DNA from: Bacillota bacterium
Lineage (GTDB): Bacteria; Bacillota; Clostridia; Christensenellales; Borkfalkiaceae
NCBI GenBank assembly: GCA_003343765.1
Contig: QAKO01000104.1
Coordinates: 1 to 5,475 of the forward strand
Direction: 5' to 3'
Length of the DNA: 5,475 bases
Every line of letters starts with the position of its first letter. The stretch's first letter is position 1. This document shows positions 1 to 5,428 of this stretch, one piece after another. A model generated the notes under the pieces. It was not told the DNA's origin and did not search any database. It saw only the letters and a program-made list of their open reading frames with translations. Position numbers and translations under genes: made by a program.

Positions 1-450
1 TTCGCGCAAAAACATGCGCGCAATCGTGCCGGCTGCCACCCGCACTGCCGTCTCTCTGGCGGAAGCGCGCTCCAGAATGTTCCGTGCGTCTGTCTGATCG
101 TATTTAAGCACACCGGAAAGATCCGCATGACCCGGGCGGACTTTCGTGAGCCGCCTTGCCGTTACGTCCGCACCGTACGGAGACATGTATTCTTCCCAGT
201 TCTTATAATCTTTATTTTCGACCGTCAGGCACACCGGACTGCCCAGCGTGAGCCGGTTACGTACCCCCGAAAGGATCTGCACAGTGTCCGATTCGATTTT
301 CTGCCGAGCACCCCTGCCGTATCCGCCCTGGCGCATCGCCAAATAACGGTTGATCTCTTCCGCGTCGATTTCAAGATTGGAAGGCAAACCCTCTATGATT
401 GCCGTCAATGCCCTGCCGTGCGATTCTCCGCTCGTCATCCATCTGATCAT
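1..450 (-). CDS. aroC: chorismate synthase, N-terminal 150 residues (runs off the left edge)
   Basis: Chorismate synthase converts 5-enolpyruvylshikimate-3-phosphate to chorismate in the cytoplasm, using reduced FMN; this is the last step of the shikimate pathway. The visible part starts MIRWMTSGESHG. The family's first signature (GESHG, residues 8-12, with H11) is followed by RQGGYGRG (40-47), the S-G-V-R segment at 61-64, NKDYKNW (79-85), and RPGHADLSG (105-113) with LERASARETA (126-135). These are the conserved FMN and substrate-binding blocks in the expected order. The reading frame is open to the edge; family members are about 360-390 residues, so roughly 60% is missing. The ATG at 450 lies 23 nt after the stop of the preceding gene and has a modest purine-rich site (GGAAAG, 456-461) 5 nt upstream. 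A hairpin in the end of the preceding gene sits about 30 nt before the start. More shikimate genes may follow beyond the edge, but that is not visible. The identification is very secure. Confidence 0.97.
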   Translation of the reverse strand, partial: MIRWMTSGESHGRALTAIIEGLPSNLEIDAEEINRYLAMRQGGYGRGARQKIESDTVQILSGVRNRLTLGSPVCLTVENKDYKNWEEYMSPYGADVTARRLTKVRPGHADLSGVLKYDQTDARNILERASARETAVRVAAGTIARMFLRE

Positions 451-455
451 TTTTT

Positions 456-461
456 CTTTCC
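456..461 (-). promoter_or_regulatory. probable ribosome binding site of aroC
   Basis: GGAAAG on the minus strand, within GGCGGAAAG, is 5 nt before the aroC ATG at 450. It matches the consensus only in part, so aroC may rely partly on coupling to the gene ending 23 nt upstream. Confidence 0.5.
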
Positions 462-473
462 GCCTTTTTATGT

Positions 474-1604
474 TCAGCCAACGGAAGTTATCGCATAACT
501 TCCGTCACGCCCTATTGTCAATAGTATGTTTCCCATTTCGTCCGTCCGATAAAACTCCGCCTCCGGAAAAGCTCCCTCCAGATTTTCAATCGGCGTCAGA
601 TTCGGATGTCCGTATGTATTTCCTGCCCCGCAACTGATAAATATTTCCGCAGGCTTACAGTATTCCGCCAGTTTCTCCCCTGTCGAAGAAGAACTCCCGT
701 GATGACCAGCCTTCAGAAAATCTAAATTCTCCAAACGCGGCGCCAACGTTATCCTTCCACTGTCGGTCTCCGTTTCCAGTTCGAACACAACTCCGTCCGT
801 CGCTTTAAAATCGTCGATGATCTTGTCCTCCACGCGTTCCGAAGCATCGCCCGTCAGCAACAGGCGTCTCCCTGCATATTCAAAGTACACGACCGCCGAT
901 GTATCGTTGATCGCCTCGGATTCAGGCACTCCGTCTTGTCCGTTATAAAAACTGTCATCAATTTCCGGCGAAAACGGAGAAAGCCACATCCCATAATAAA
1001 AACAATCAATATCTTCTGAAACGATCGTCTGCAAAGTATGAGAGATCTCCGTATCCGTTCCCGTATCTTTCAAAGCCTCGGCAAAGGACGCATATGCCGT
1101 ATTCACGTTCTCATCTTCCGTATAAGGAACAAATACCTTCTTCGCTCCGAAACAACGCAGCACATCATCCAATCCGCCTGCATGATCCGAATCGGTATGC
1201 GTCAGCAACAGATAATCAAATTCTTCGATCCCCAACGCAAAACAATACCCCAGGATTTTCCTTGTCCCGCTCTCCTTTCCGTCTCCGCCATCGATCATCA
1301 TCGTCCTGCCGTCCGGAAACTCAATCACCGTACAATCTCCCTGGCCCGCATCCAAAAAATGAATGCGCATTTCGCCTGCCTGACGTTCTGAAATTTCAGG
1401 CCGCTCCGTCAATGCCCACACATACGGCAACGGAAACACGAACCGATCGACCACGATCGCCGCCGAAAGAACCACCGCAGCCATTGCCAACGCCCATATC
1501 CGCCGTCGGATCCGCTTCTTCTTTCGGCTTGCGCTCCTCGGCTCCGATAACGCTCTGCGTATCCTTTCCGTCTCGTCCGCACGCTCTTTTGTTTGTTTTC
1601 CCAT
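474..1604 (-). CDS. membrane-anchored ComEC/Rec2-type metallo-beta-lactamase fold hydrolase
   Basis: This 376-residue protein is a single-pass membrane protein with an MBL-fold hydrolase domain. Residues 1-35 are highly charged and end in a basic run (KKKRIRRR, 28-35). One hydrophobic segment follows at about 36-52, so by the positive-inside rule the catalytic domain should lie outside the membrane. The domain shows the ComEC-type motif order: FLDAGQGD (83-90), MIDGGDG (103-109), THTDSDHAGGL (135-145, the metal motif in its HxDxDH form), TSAVVYF (235-241), LLTGDA (249-254), KAGHHGSSSS (298-307) and a late YGHPN (331-335). It lacks the multi-helix competence pore of full ComEC, so it is a stand-alone relative and should not be called comEC. 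Such domains act on phosphodiesters and some are nucleases; the substrate here is unknown. An in-frame TAG lies 6 nt upstream of the ATG, so translation cannot begin earlier. No clear Shine-Dalgarno site is seen, which is unlike the first genes of the cluster. The last codons form a perfect inverted repeat. Confidence 0.9.
   Translation of the reverse strand: MGKQTKERADETERIRRALSEPRSASRKKKRIRRRIWALAMAAVVLSAAIVVDRFVFPLPYVWALTERPEISERQAGEMRIHFLDAGQGDCTVIEFPDGRTMMIDGGDGKESGTRKILGYCFALGIEEFDYLLLTHTDSDHAGGLDDVLRCFGAKKVFVPYTEDENVNTAYASFAEALKDTGTDTEISHTLQTIVSEDIDCFYYGMWLSPFSPEIDDSFYNGQDGVPESEAINDTSAVVYFEYAGRRLLLTGDASERVEDKIIDDFKATDGVVFELETETDSGRITLAPRLENLDFLKAGHHGSSSSTGEKLAEYCKPAEIFISCGAGNTYGHPNLTPIENLEGAFPEAEFYRTDEMGNILLTIGRDGSYAITSVG
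481..505. repeat. perfect 11-bp inverted repeat with 3-nt loop at the end of the ComEC-type gene
   Basis: ACGGAAGTTAT (481-491) and ATAACTTCCGT (495-505) are exact reverse complements separated by CGC. On the transcribed minus strand the repeat is made of codons for Gly-Ser-Tyr-Ala-Ile-Thr-Ser-Val and ends 4 nt before the stop codon, about 30 nt before aroC. What follows is purine-rich with no T-tract in that direction, so it is not a normal intrinsic terminator. It could be an mRNA stability or processing hairpin, or a protein-binding site on DNA. Its role is unknown. Confidence 0.85.
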
Positions 1605-1675
1605 CTTTTTCTATGCTTTTGTATAAACCCGCTATTCTTCCGAATTTGCCTGCTTCCATGCCCCGACGCCGTTTC
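1605..1675 (-). other. 71-nt spacer between the patatin and ComEC-type genes
   Basis: This is the longest gap in the cluster. No hairpin with a T-tract, convincing -35/-10 pair or conserved RNA structure was seen. It reads as a short leader with weak translation signals for the downstream gene. An internal promoter is possible (there is an AT-rich TTTATACAAAAG stretch), but no matching -35 element supports it. Confidence 0.5.
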
Positions 1676-2479
1676 TTAATGTGCCGCCTGCTTCGCTTTG
1701 CCGCCGTGTATCGCACGCAGGATCTCTCCCATCCGATCCTGCGCGCAGGCATACCCGATATCATACATCTGCGCGCCGTACTGAATATCGATCGCTTTAA
1801 AATCTTTCAGATCCGGTTCCAGAAGTATATCACATTTTTCAAACCCTGTCTGATGTATCGTCTTTCTTCCGCCGTCCGCCGCTATAAACTGTGTTTCCCG
1901 ATAACTCTCCGCCGGGGATAACGCGATCCCGATCACAAGATCCGCACCCAACATCCGCGCCGCATCCCCGGGAATCGCATTGCAGAACGCACCGTCCGCA
2001 TACTTTTCTCCGTCGATCTCCAAACCCTGGAAAAGAGGGGGCATGGACGAAGACGCCAAAACCGCCCTCGCCGCATTTCCTTCCGTCAGAACTCTCTGCG
2101 TTCCGTCCGATACCTTTGTCACGATCGCACAAAACGGCTTTTCCAATTCGGAAATATCACACCCGCCCAGCGCGTCGTCAACGACCGGTACCACAGGCTC
2201 CAGACTGCCTTTCAGCATCGCTCCGATCACCGCACCGCCGTAAGCCGAACCCGTCATCAAACCTACGATATCCTGGGAACTGTAACCGCGCGCGCTCAGT
2301 GCGCCCACGATCGCTCCCGCCGACGTCCCTGCAAACACATCAAATACGATCCCGTTTTCCGCAAAAGCCTGCAAGGCGCCCAAATGCGCCATGCCTTTCG
2401 CTCCGCCGCTCCCCAGCGCAAGCCCGATCGTTTTCTCTTTCTTTTTGCGGAAAACCTGCAAAAATTTACGCTCAGTCAT
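1676..2479 (-). CDS. patatin-like phospholipase (RssA/YchK-like serine hydrolase)
   Basis: This 267-residue cytoplasmic protein belongs to the bacterial patatin family, which hydrolyses acyl esters of lipids with a Ser-Asp dyad. The oxyanion-hole loop is GSGGAKG (23-29), the nucleophile elbow is GTSAG (51-55, Ser53), and the catalytic Asp is in DGA (162-164, Asp162). SSSMPPLF (143-150) is also typical. Length and motif spacing match the compact RssA/YchK group. No signal peptide or membrane segment is evident. The frame is open further upstream to an ATG at 2560, but those extra 27 residues lie inside the kinase gene and resemble nothing in the family. The ATG at 2479 overlaps the kinase stop in ATGACTGA (8 nt shared), a standard coupling arrangement, and the site lacks a good Shine-Dalgarno sequence, so translation probably depends on ribosomes finishing the kinase. 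Physiological substrate unknown. Both dyad residues are present, so it should be active. Confidence 0.93.
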   Translation of the reverse strand: MTERKFLQVFRKKKEKTIGLALGSGGAKGMAHLGALQAFAENGIVFDVFAGTSAGAIVGALSARGYSSQDIVGLMTGSAYGGAVIGAMLKGSLEPVVPVVDDALGGCDISELEKPFCAIVTKVSDGTQRVLTEGNAARAVLASSSMPPLFQGLEIDGEKYADGAFCNAIPGDAARMLGADLVIGIALSPAESYRETQFIAADGGRKTIHQTGFEKCDILLEPDLKDFKAIDIQYGAQMYDIGYACAQDRMGEILRAIHGGKAKQAAH

Positions 2480-3434
2480 CCAGCACCAACGCACACGCGC
2501 CCCACATTCCTGCATCGTTTCCCAGATCAGCGCGCACGATCGCCAACGGAATCCTGTCAAAACCTACAAACAAATGCTCGTCCACATACCTGCGCACCGG
2601 CTGCAACAAATAATCACCTTCTCCCGACACGCCTCCGCCGACAATGATCGCCTGCGGACGGAATAAGTTTACTAAATTGAGAATCCCTTCACTCAGATAC
2701 ATTATGTAATTTTTCACCACATCCCGAGCCGCCAGATCTCCCTCCTTAGCCGCCGTGAACGCTGTTCTGCCGTCTACCTGTTCGGGCGACCCCGCCAGCT
2801 TCCACATGGAAGAATCCTTGTGCTCGAACATCGCCCGCTTGGTATCCCGTATCAACGCCGATGCAGACGCGTATTGCTCAAAGCAGCCGCGCCTTCCGCA
2901 CGGGCAGGGTATCCCCCCTACGACCAACGTCATATGCCCGGCTTCCGCCGCTCCGCCGCGAAAGCCTTCGAAAATCTTTCCGCCCAGTATGATCCCGCTG
3001 CCGACTCCCGTGCCTAGCGTGATGAAAATACTGTTTTCATACTTCTTTCCCGCGCCGAACCTCGCTTCGCCCAGCGCAGCCGCATTCGCGTCGTTGGAAA
3101 TTTTTACGTTCAGCCCGTTCAGTTTCTCAGAAAGATCCGCCGCAAGATTTTTATTTTCCCAGCCGAAATTCGTCCAGGACAAGACGATCCCGTCTTTCCC
3201 GTTGATGATCCCGGGTGAACCGACTCCCACGCCGCACAGCGACGCGAACGGCACTTTACCTTTTTCGCATACCTTTTTCACTAATTCCGCAAGATTGGTT
3301 ACCGTCGCAGCGTATCCTTCTTCTTTGCTCGTTTTGACCGTATCTTTAACGATCAGCTTGCCGGCATCGTCAAAAAGTCCTGCCTTTGCACTCATTCCGC
3401 CCAGATCAATCCCAACAAAATATTTTCCCGCCAT
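2472..3434 (-). CDS. glk: ROK-family sugar kinase, probable glucokinase
   Basis: This 320-residue cytoplasmic enzyme probably phosphorylates glucose to glucose 6-phosphate with ATP. ROK features occur in order: the N-terminal phosphate loop DLGGMSAKAG (10-19), SNDANAAALGEA (113-124) with the catalytic base Asp115, LGTGVGSG (140-147), EAGH (164-167) for sugar binding, the zinc motif CPCGRRGCFE (177-186, with Cys177, Cys179, Cys184 and His167 as ligands), and a C-terminal adenosine-site glycine run VGGGVS (265-270). There is no N-terminal helix-turn-helix, so it is a kinase and not a ROK repressor. I chose the ATG at 3434 over the one at 3452: it has AGGAG (3445-3449) 10 nt upstream and leaves a 7-nt gap, while the upstream ATG would overlap the rho-like gene by 11 nt and add only six residues. 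The loop has Met-Ser where family members usually have Thr. Other ROK sugar kinases (N-acetylmannosamine, fructose, allose) cannot be excluded; glucokinase is the best guess from the overall pattern. Confidence 0.88.
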   Translation of the reverse strand: MAGKYFVGIDLGGMSAKAGLFDDAGKLIVKDTVKTSKEEGYAATVTNLAELVKKVCEKGKVPFASLCGVGVGSPGIINGKDGIVLSWTNFGWENKNLAADLSEKLNGLNVKISNDANAAALGEARFGAGKKYENSIFITLGTGVGSGIILGGKIFEGFRGGAAEAGHMTLVVGGIPCPCGRRGCFEQYASASALIRDTKRAMFEHKDSSMWKLAGSPEQVDGRTAFTAAKEGDLAARDVVKNYIMYLSEGILNLVNLFRPQAIIVGGGVSGEGDYLLQPVRRYVDEHLFVGFDRIPLAIVRADLGNDAGMWGACALVLDD

Positions 3435-3441
3435 TTCTGCT

Positions 3442-4806
3442 TTACTCCTCATTTTTTTCTAACATTGCAAGCACTCCTGCCGTACCGGTTTCCTCCGCAG
3501 CACACCGCAATTTCCGCACAAGCTCCCTGTCGGGTGCCTCTGAAAACTGCTCCGAACGCTTGGTAAAAGATCTCGAAAAATCAAACGCGGGTATGATCCC
3601 TTCCGCCGCCGTTTCACGGCTGAAACTAAATACCGCATTCGCTGCCGCTTCAAATTCGCCCTTTTCAGTCTCCGCTGTTTCTTCATCCGGATACGTCGCG
3701 ATCACCGTTAAAGATCCGCCGCCCGAAAGTTTTCTTGCAAGAGCAAATAACCTTTTCCCGTTCAGCAATCCGCTTTCCCGATCGCCGCTCAGCTTTTCCG
3801 AGGCTTGCACGTACGCGCGCAACGAATCGACAAGTAAAACCACGTCTTGCCCCGCTTCCGCAAGCCGCTTCGCGCGTTCCGCCGCAAGATGCGCCGCACG
3901 CACCCGCCTTTCAAACGTACAGTCAAACGCTTCCGAAAAAACACAGCTCCCCGCTACCGCCGCTTTATACTCACCGTTCTCTTCCGGCCTCTGCCCCAAC
4001 AAAAGACAAATAACGTGTGCCTTTTTCGCCACGCTCTTTCCGAATTCCTGCAAAAACGCAGTCTTCCCCGTTCCCGACGGTGCAAGCACCAATACCCGCT
4101 GGCCTTTCCCGACCGGACAAAGAATGTCCGCCGCCCGAAAAACCGCATTTTCTGATACGGATAAATCATACCGCTCGCAAGGATATTCCGCCGCAAGTTC
4201 TTCAAATCTCCGCCGCTCCACAAATACAGGCGCTCTGCCTTCGATCGCCGCAATCTGCATCAGCCGCGGTCTTTCTCCCTGCGCCTGCGCCACGTACCCG
4301 CTGATCATGTCGCCTTCCCGTATATTGAAATCCTTGATCAGCTTCTCGTCAATTTCAGGAAAATCCATGCACGTATCTTCATTTTGCAGACAAAGACGCC
4401 AGTATCCTTTCCCGCAATTCTCTGCAATGCCTGTATACGCTTCATCTTTATACCCATACACACGAGACGAATCAGCACTGTCATGAAAACTGCTCTTTCC
4501 CGGCTCTACCGCCCGATAATCATACGGCATTTTTCTTTTGCATTCGTCGATGATCGACTGCAGCTGCGCTATGCTCTCCCCCGATGCGTCGCTCGCCTTC
4601 ACACGCGCCCCGCGGTGACTGCGCTGTTCCGGATCACTCATCCCCGACGCGGCACCGATGATCCTCAATATCAATGCATGTTTCCGCTCCGCCGTCGGCG
4701 CATTCACCCCGAATGCCCGCGCCAGATTTCTGACTTCATAAATGTTTTTTCCGTTCAGATGCGAGTACGCCGCGCCAAAAATTTCCAGCAACTGCTTTTC
4801 TTCCAT
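3442..4806 (-). CDS. rho: divergent Rho-type transcription termination factor
   Basis: This 454-residue protein has Rho's plan: an N-terminal helical module (about 1-55, with IYEVRNLARAFGV at 22-34 resembling the Rho N-terminal fold), a polar linker (about 56-115), a cold-shock-type RNA-binding domain (about 116-190, with FNIREGDMISG at 160-170), and a RecA-like ATPase (about 200-440). ATPase landmarks are PVGKGQRVLVLAPSGTGKT (231-249, Walker A Lys248), RPEE (273-276), VVLLVDS (322-328, Walker B Asp327), GGGSLTVIAT (362-371) and PAFDFSRS (406-413, Arg412 in the arginine-finger position). Known Rho is a hexameric ATP-driven RNA translocase that ends transcription. Oddities: Gln272 replaces the catalytic Glu, the P-loop lacks PKAGKT, the Q- and R-loops are shortened, and the C-terminal tail is missing. 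The gene starts one nucleotide after the upstream stop, with AGGAG (4812-4816) 5 nt before the ATG. Membership of the Rho family is well supported; whether it terminates transcription is uncertain. The symbol marks the family and does not assert that this is the main Rho of the cell. Confidence 0.85.
   Translation of the reverse strand: MEEKQLLEIFGAAYSHLNGKNIYEVRNLARAFGVNAPTAERKHALILRIIGAASGMSDPEQRSHRGARVKASDASGESIAQLQSIIDECKRKMPYDYRAVEPGKSSFHDSADSSRVYGYKDEAYTGIAENCGKGYWRLCLQNEDTCMDFPEIDEKLIKDFNIREGDMISGYVAQAQGERPRLMQIAAIEGRAPVFVERRRFEELAAEYPCERYDLSVSENAVFRAADILCPVGKGQRVLVLAPSGTGKTAFLQEFGKSVAKKAHVICLLLGQRPEENGEYKAAVAGSCVFSEAFDCTFERRVRAAHLAAERAKRLAEAGQDVVLLVDSLRAYVQASEKLSGDRESGLLNGKRLFALARKLSGGGSLTVIATYPDEETAETEKGEFEAAANAVFSFSRETAAEGIIPAFDFSRSFTKRSEQFSEAPDRELVRKLRCAAEETGTAGVLAMLEKNEE
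3445..3449 (-). promoter_or_regulatory. ribosome binding site that decides the kinase start
   Basis: AGGAG is supplied by the final Glu-Glu codons and stop of the rho-like gene (GAGGAGTAA) and lies 10 nt before the ATG at 3434. The rival ATG at 3452 overlaps this site and has no comparable site of its own, so 3434 is preferred. Confidence 0.7.
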
Positions 4807-4807
4807 G

Positions 4808-5428
4808 TCATCTCCTCTCGGGTATCCATATCTTCCCGCTTTGCACGTCCATCGGAATCACACTGCCGATCCGTTCGCACTTATCCGTCAGCTTTTCCAA
4901 AACCGTCGCAGGGGCTATGTCCAGCATACAGTCTTTGCACTTAAAATGCATCGCACACGTCGCCTTCGGCTGCAATCTTTCGATCAGCTCCAACGCCCCT
5001 TTCGCATCGATCGTATATACACCGCCGATCGGCACCATCAACAGATCCAACCCCTTCAGGTTTGCCGCCAGCGAATCCGATATCCGCTCTCCGATATCCC
5101 CCATGTGACAGATCCGCTTCCCGTCCGCTTCCATGACAAATATAACATTTTTGCCGCGCTTCGCTCCCTTTACGTCGTCATGAAAACTTCCGTATCCCGT
5201 CACCTTGATCCCGCCGCAACGGTATTCCCCAGGCTCCGAAATCACGTCCGTATACCCGCGTACGCCTTGCACATACCCGTGATCAAAATGAAAATGACTG
5301 CATAGTACATGATCCGCTTCTACAGCAGACATTTCATACCCGATCCCCGTATAAGGATCCGTCACCAACCTTGTCCCGTCTTCCGCCGTGATCAGAAAAC
5401 TTGAATGCCCCAGATACGCAACTTCCAT
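4808..5428 (-). CDS. MBL-fold metal-dependent hydrolase (UlaG/YtkL-like)
   Basis: This 206-residue soluble protein belongs to the compact MBL-fold group that includes UlaG-like lactonases and UPF0173-type hydrolases (Lactamase_B_3 style). It begins MEVAYLGHSSFLI, with the characteristic GHSSF at 7-11. It then has TDPYTG (23-28), the metal motif SHFHFDHGY (44-52, full HxHxDH at 45-50), FHDD (82-85), CHMGDIG (107-113, with His108 and Asp111 as likely ligands), VPIGGVYTIDAKGA (132-145) and AMHFK (159-163). All expected metal ligands appear intact. It has no signal peptide or transmembrane segment, so it should be cytoplasmic. The ATG at 5428 is the only possible start: an in-frame TAA lies 12 nt upstream, and a strong AAAGGAG (5436-5442) sits 7 nt before it. 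It is the first gene of the visible cluster and ends 1 nt before the rho-like gene, whose ribosome binding site lies inside its last codons. Substrate unknown; the fold gives a class, not a reaction. Confidence 0.9.
   Translation of the reverse strand: MEVAYLGHSSFLITAEDGTRLVTDPYTGIGYEMSAVEADHVLCSHFHFDHGYVQGVRGYTDVISEPGEYRCGGIKVTGYGSFHDDVKGAKRGKNVIFVMEADGKRICHMGDIGERISDSLAANLKGLDLLMVPIGGVYTIDAKGALELIERLQPKATCAMHFKCKDCMLDIAPATVLEKLTDKCERIGSVIPMDVQSGKIWIPERR
4812..4816 (-). promoter_or_regulatory. ribosome binding site of the rho-like gene, inside the preceding coding sequence
   Basis: AGGAG, within GAGAGGAGATGAC, is formed by the last Arg codons and stop of the MBL gene and lies 5 nt before the rho-like ATG at 4806. 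The overlap with the upstream coding end suggests translational coupling of the two genes. Confidence 0.85.

Noticed and set aside
481..505. Intrinsic terminator between the ComEC-type gene and aroC
   Set aside because: The stem is perfect but is only moderately GC-rich and is followed on the minus strand by a stop codon and A-rich sequence with no T-tract. On the plus strand no gene precedes it and no T-tract follows.
1396..1764. Minus-strand frame overlapping the start of the ComEC-type gene, with a plausible-looking N-terminus from an ATG at 1659
   Set aside because: It overlaps both the patatin end and the anchor region of the ComEC-type gene, turns into Gly/Val-rich low-complexity sequence, and has no family resemblance. 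The basic anchor and helix are correctly encoded in the other frame, so no frameshift is needed.
1094..1921. Long plus-strand open frame of 275 codons
   Set aside because: It lies opposite two well-supported minus-strand genes, crosses their junction, is rich in Ser, Pro and Arg with low-complexity character, and shows no family motif.
2480..2560. Upstream ATG extending the patatin gene by 27 residues
   Set aside because: The extension lies inside the kinase gene, is Trp/Cys/Arg-rich and unlike patatin N-termini. The ATG at 2479 forms a typical ATGACTGA coupling junction.
1891..2613. Plus-strand open frame of 240 codons, and similar frames at 2755-3462 and 4742-5305
   Set aside because: They are antisense to the patatin, kinase and MBL genes, with biased composition and no recognisable motif. 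The minus-strand genes explain this DNA fully.
3386..4486. Long plus-strand open frame of 366 codons
   Set aside because: It is antisense to the rho-like gene, has a Ser/Ala-rich composition typical of a shadow frame, and lacks a recognisable domain.
3442..4806. Flagellar or ATP-synthase-type RecA ATPase (FliI/AtpD) as an alternative to Rho
   Set aside because: The RPEE segment, the PAFDFSRS arginine-finger block, the cold-shock-type domain and the Rho-like N-terminal module fit Rho, and the FliI P-loop and catalytic segments do not match.
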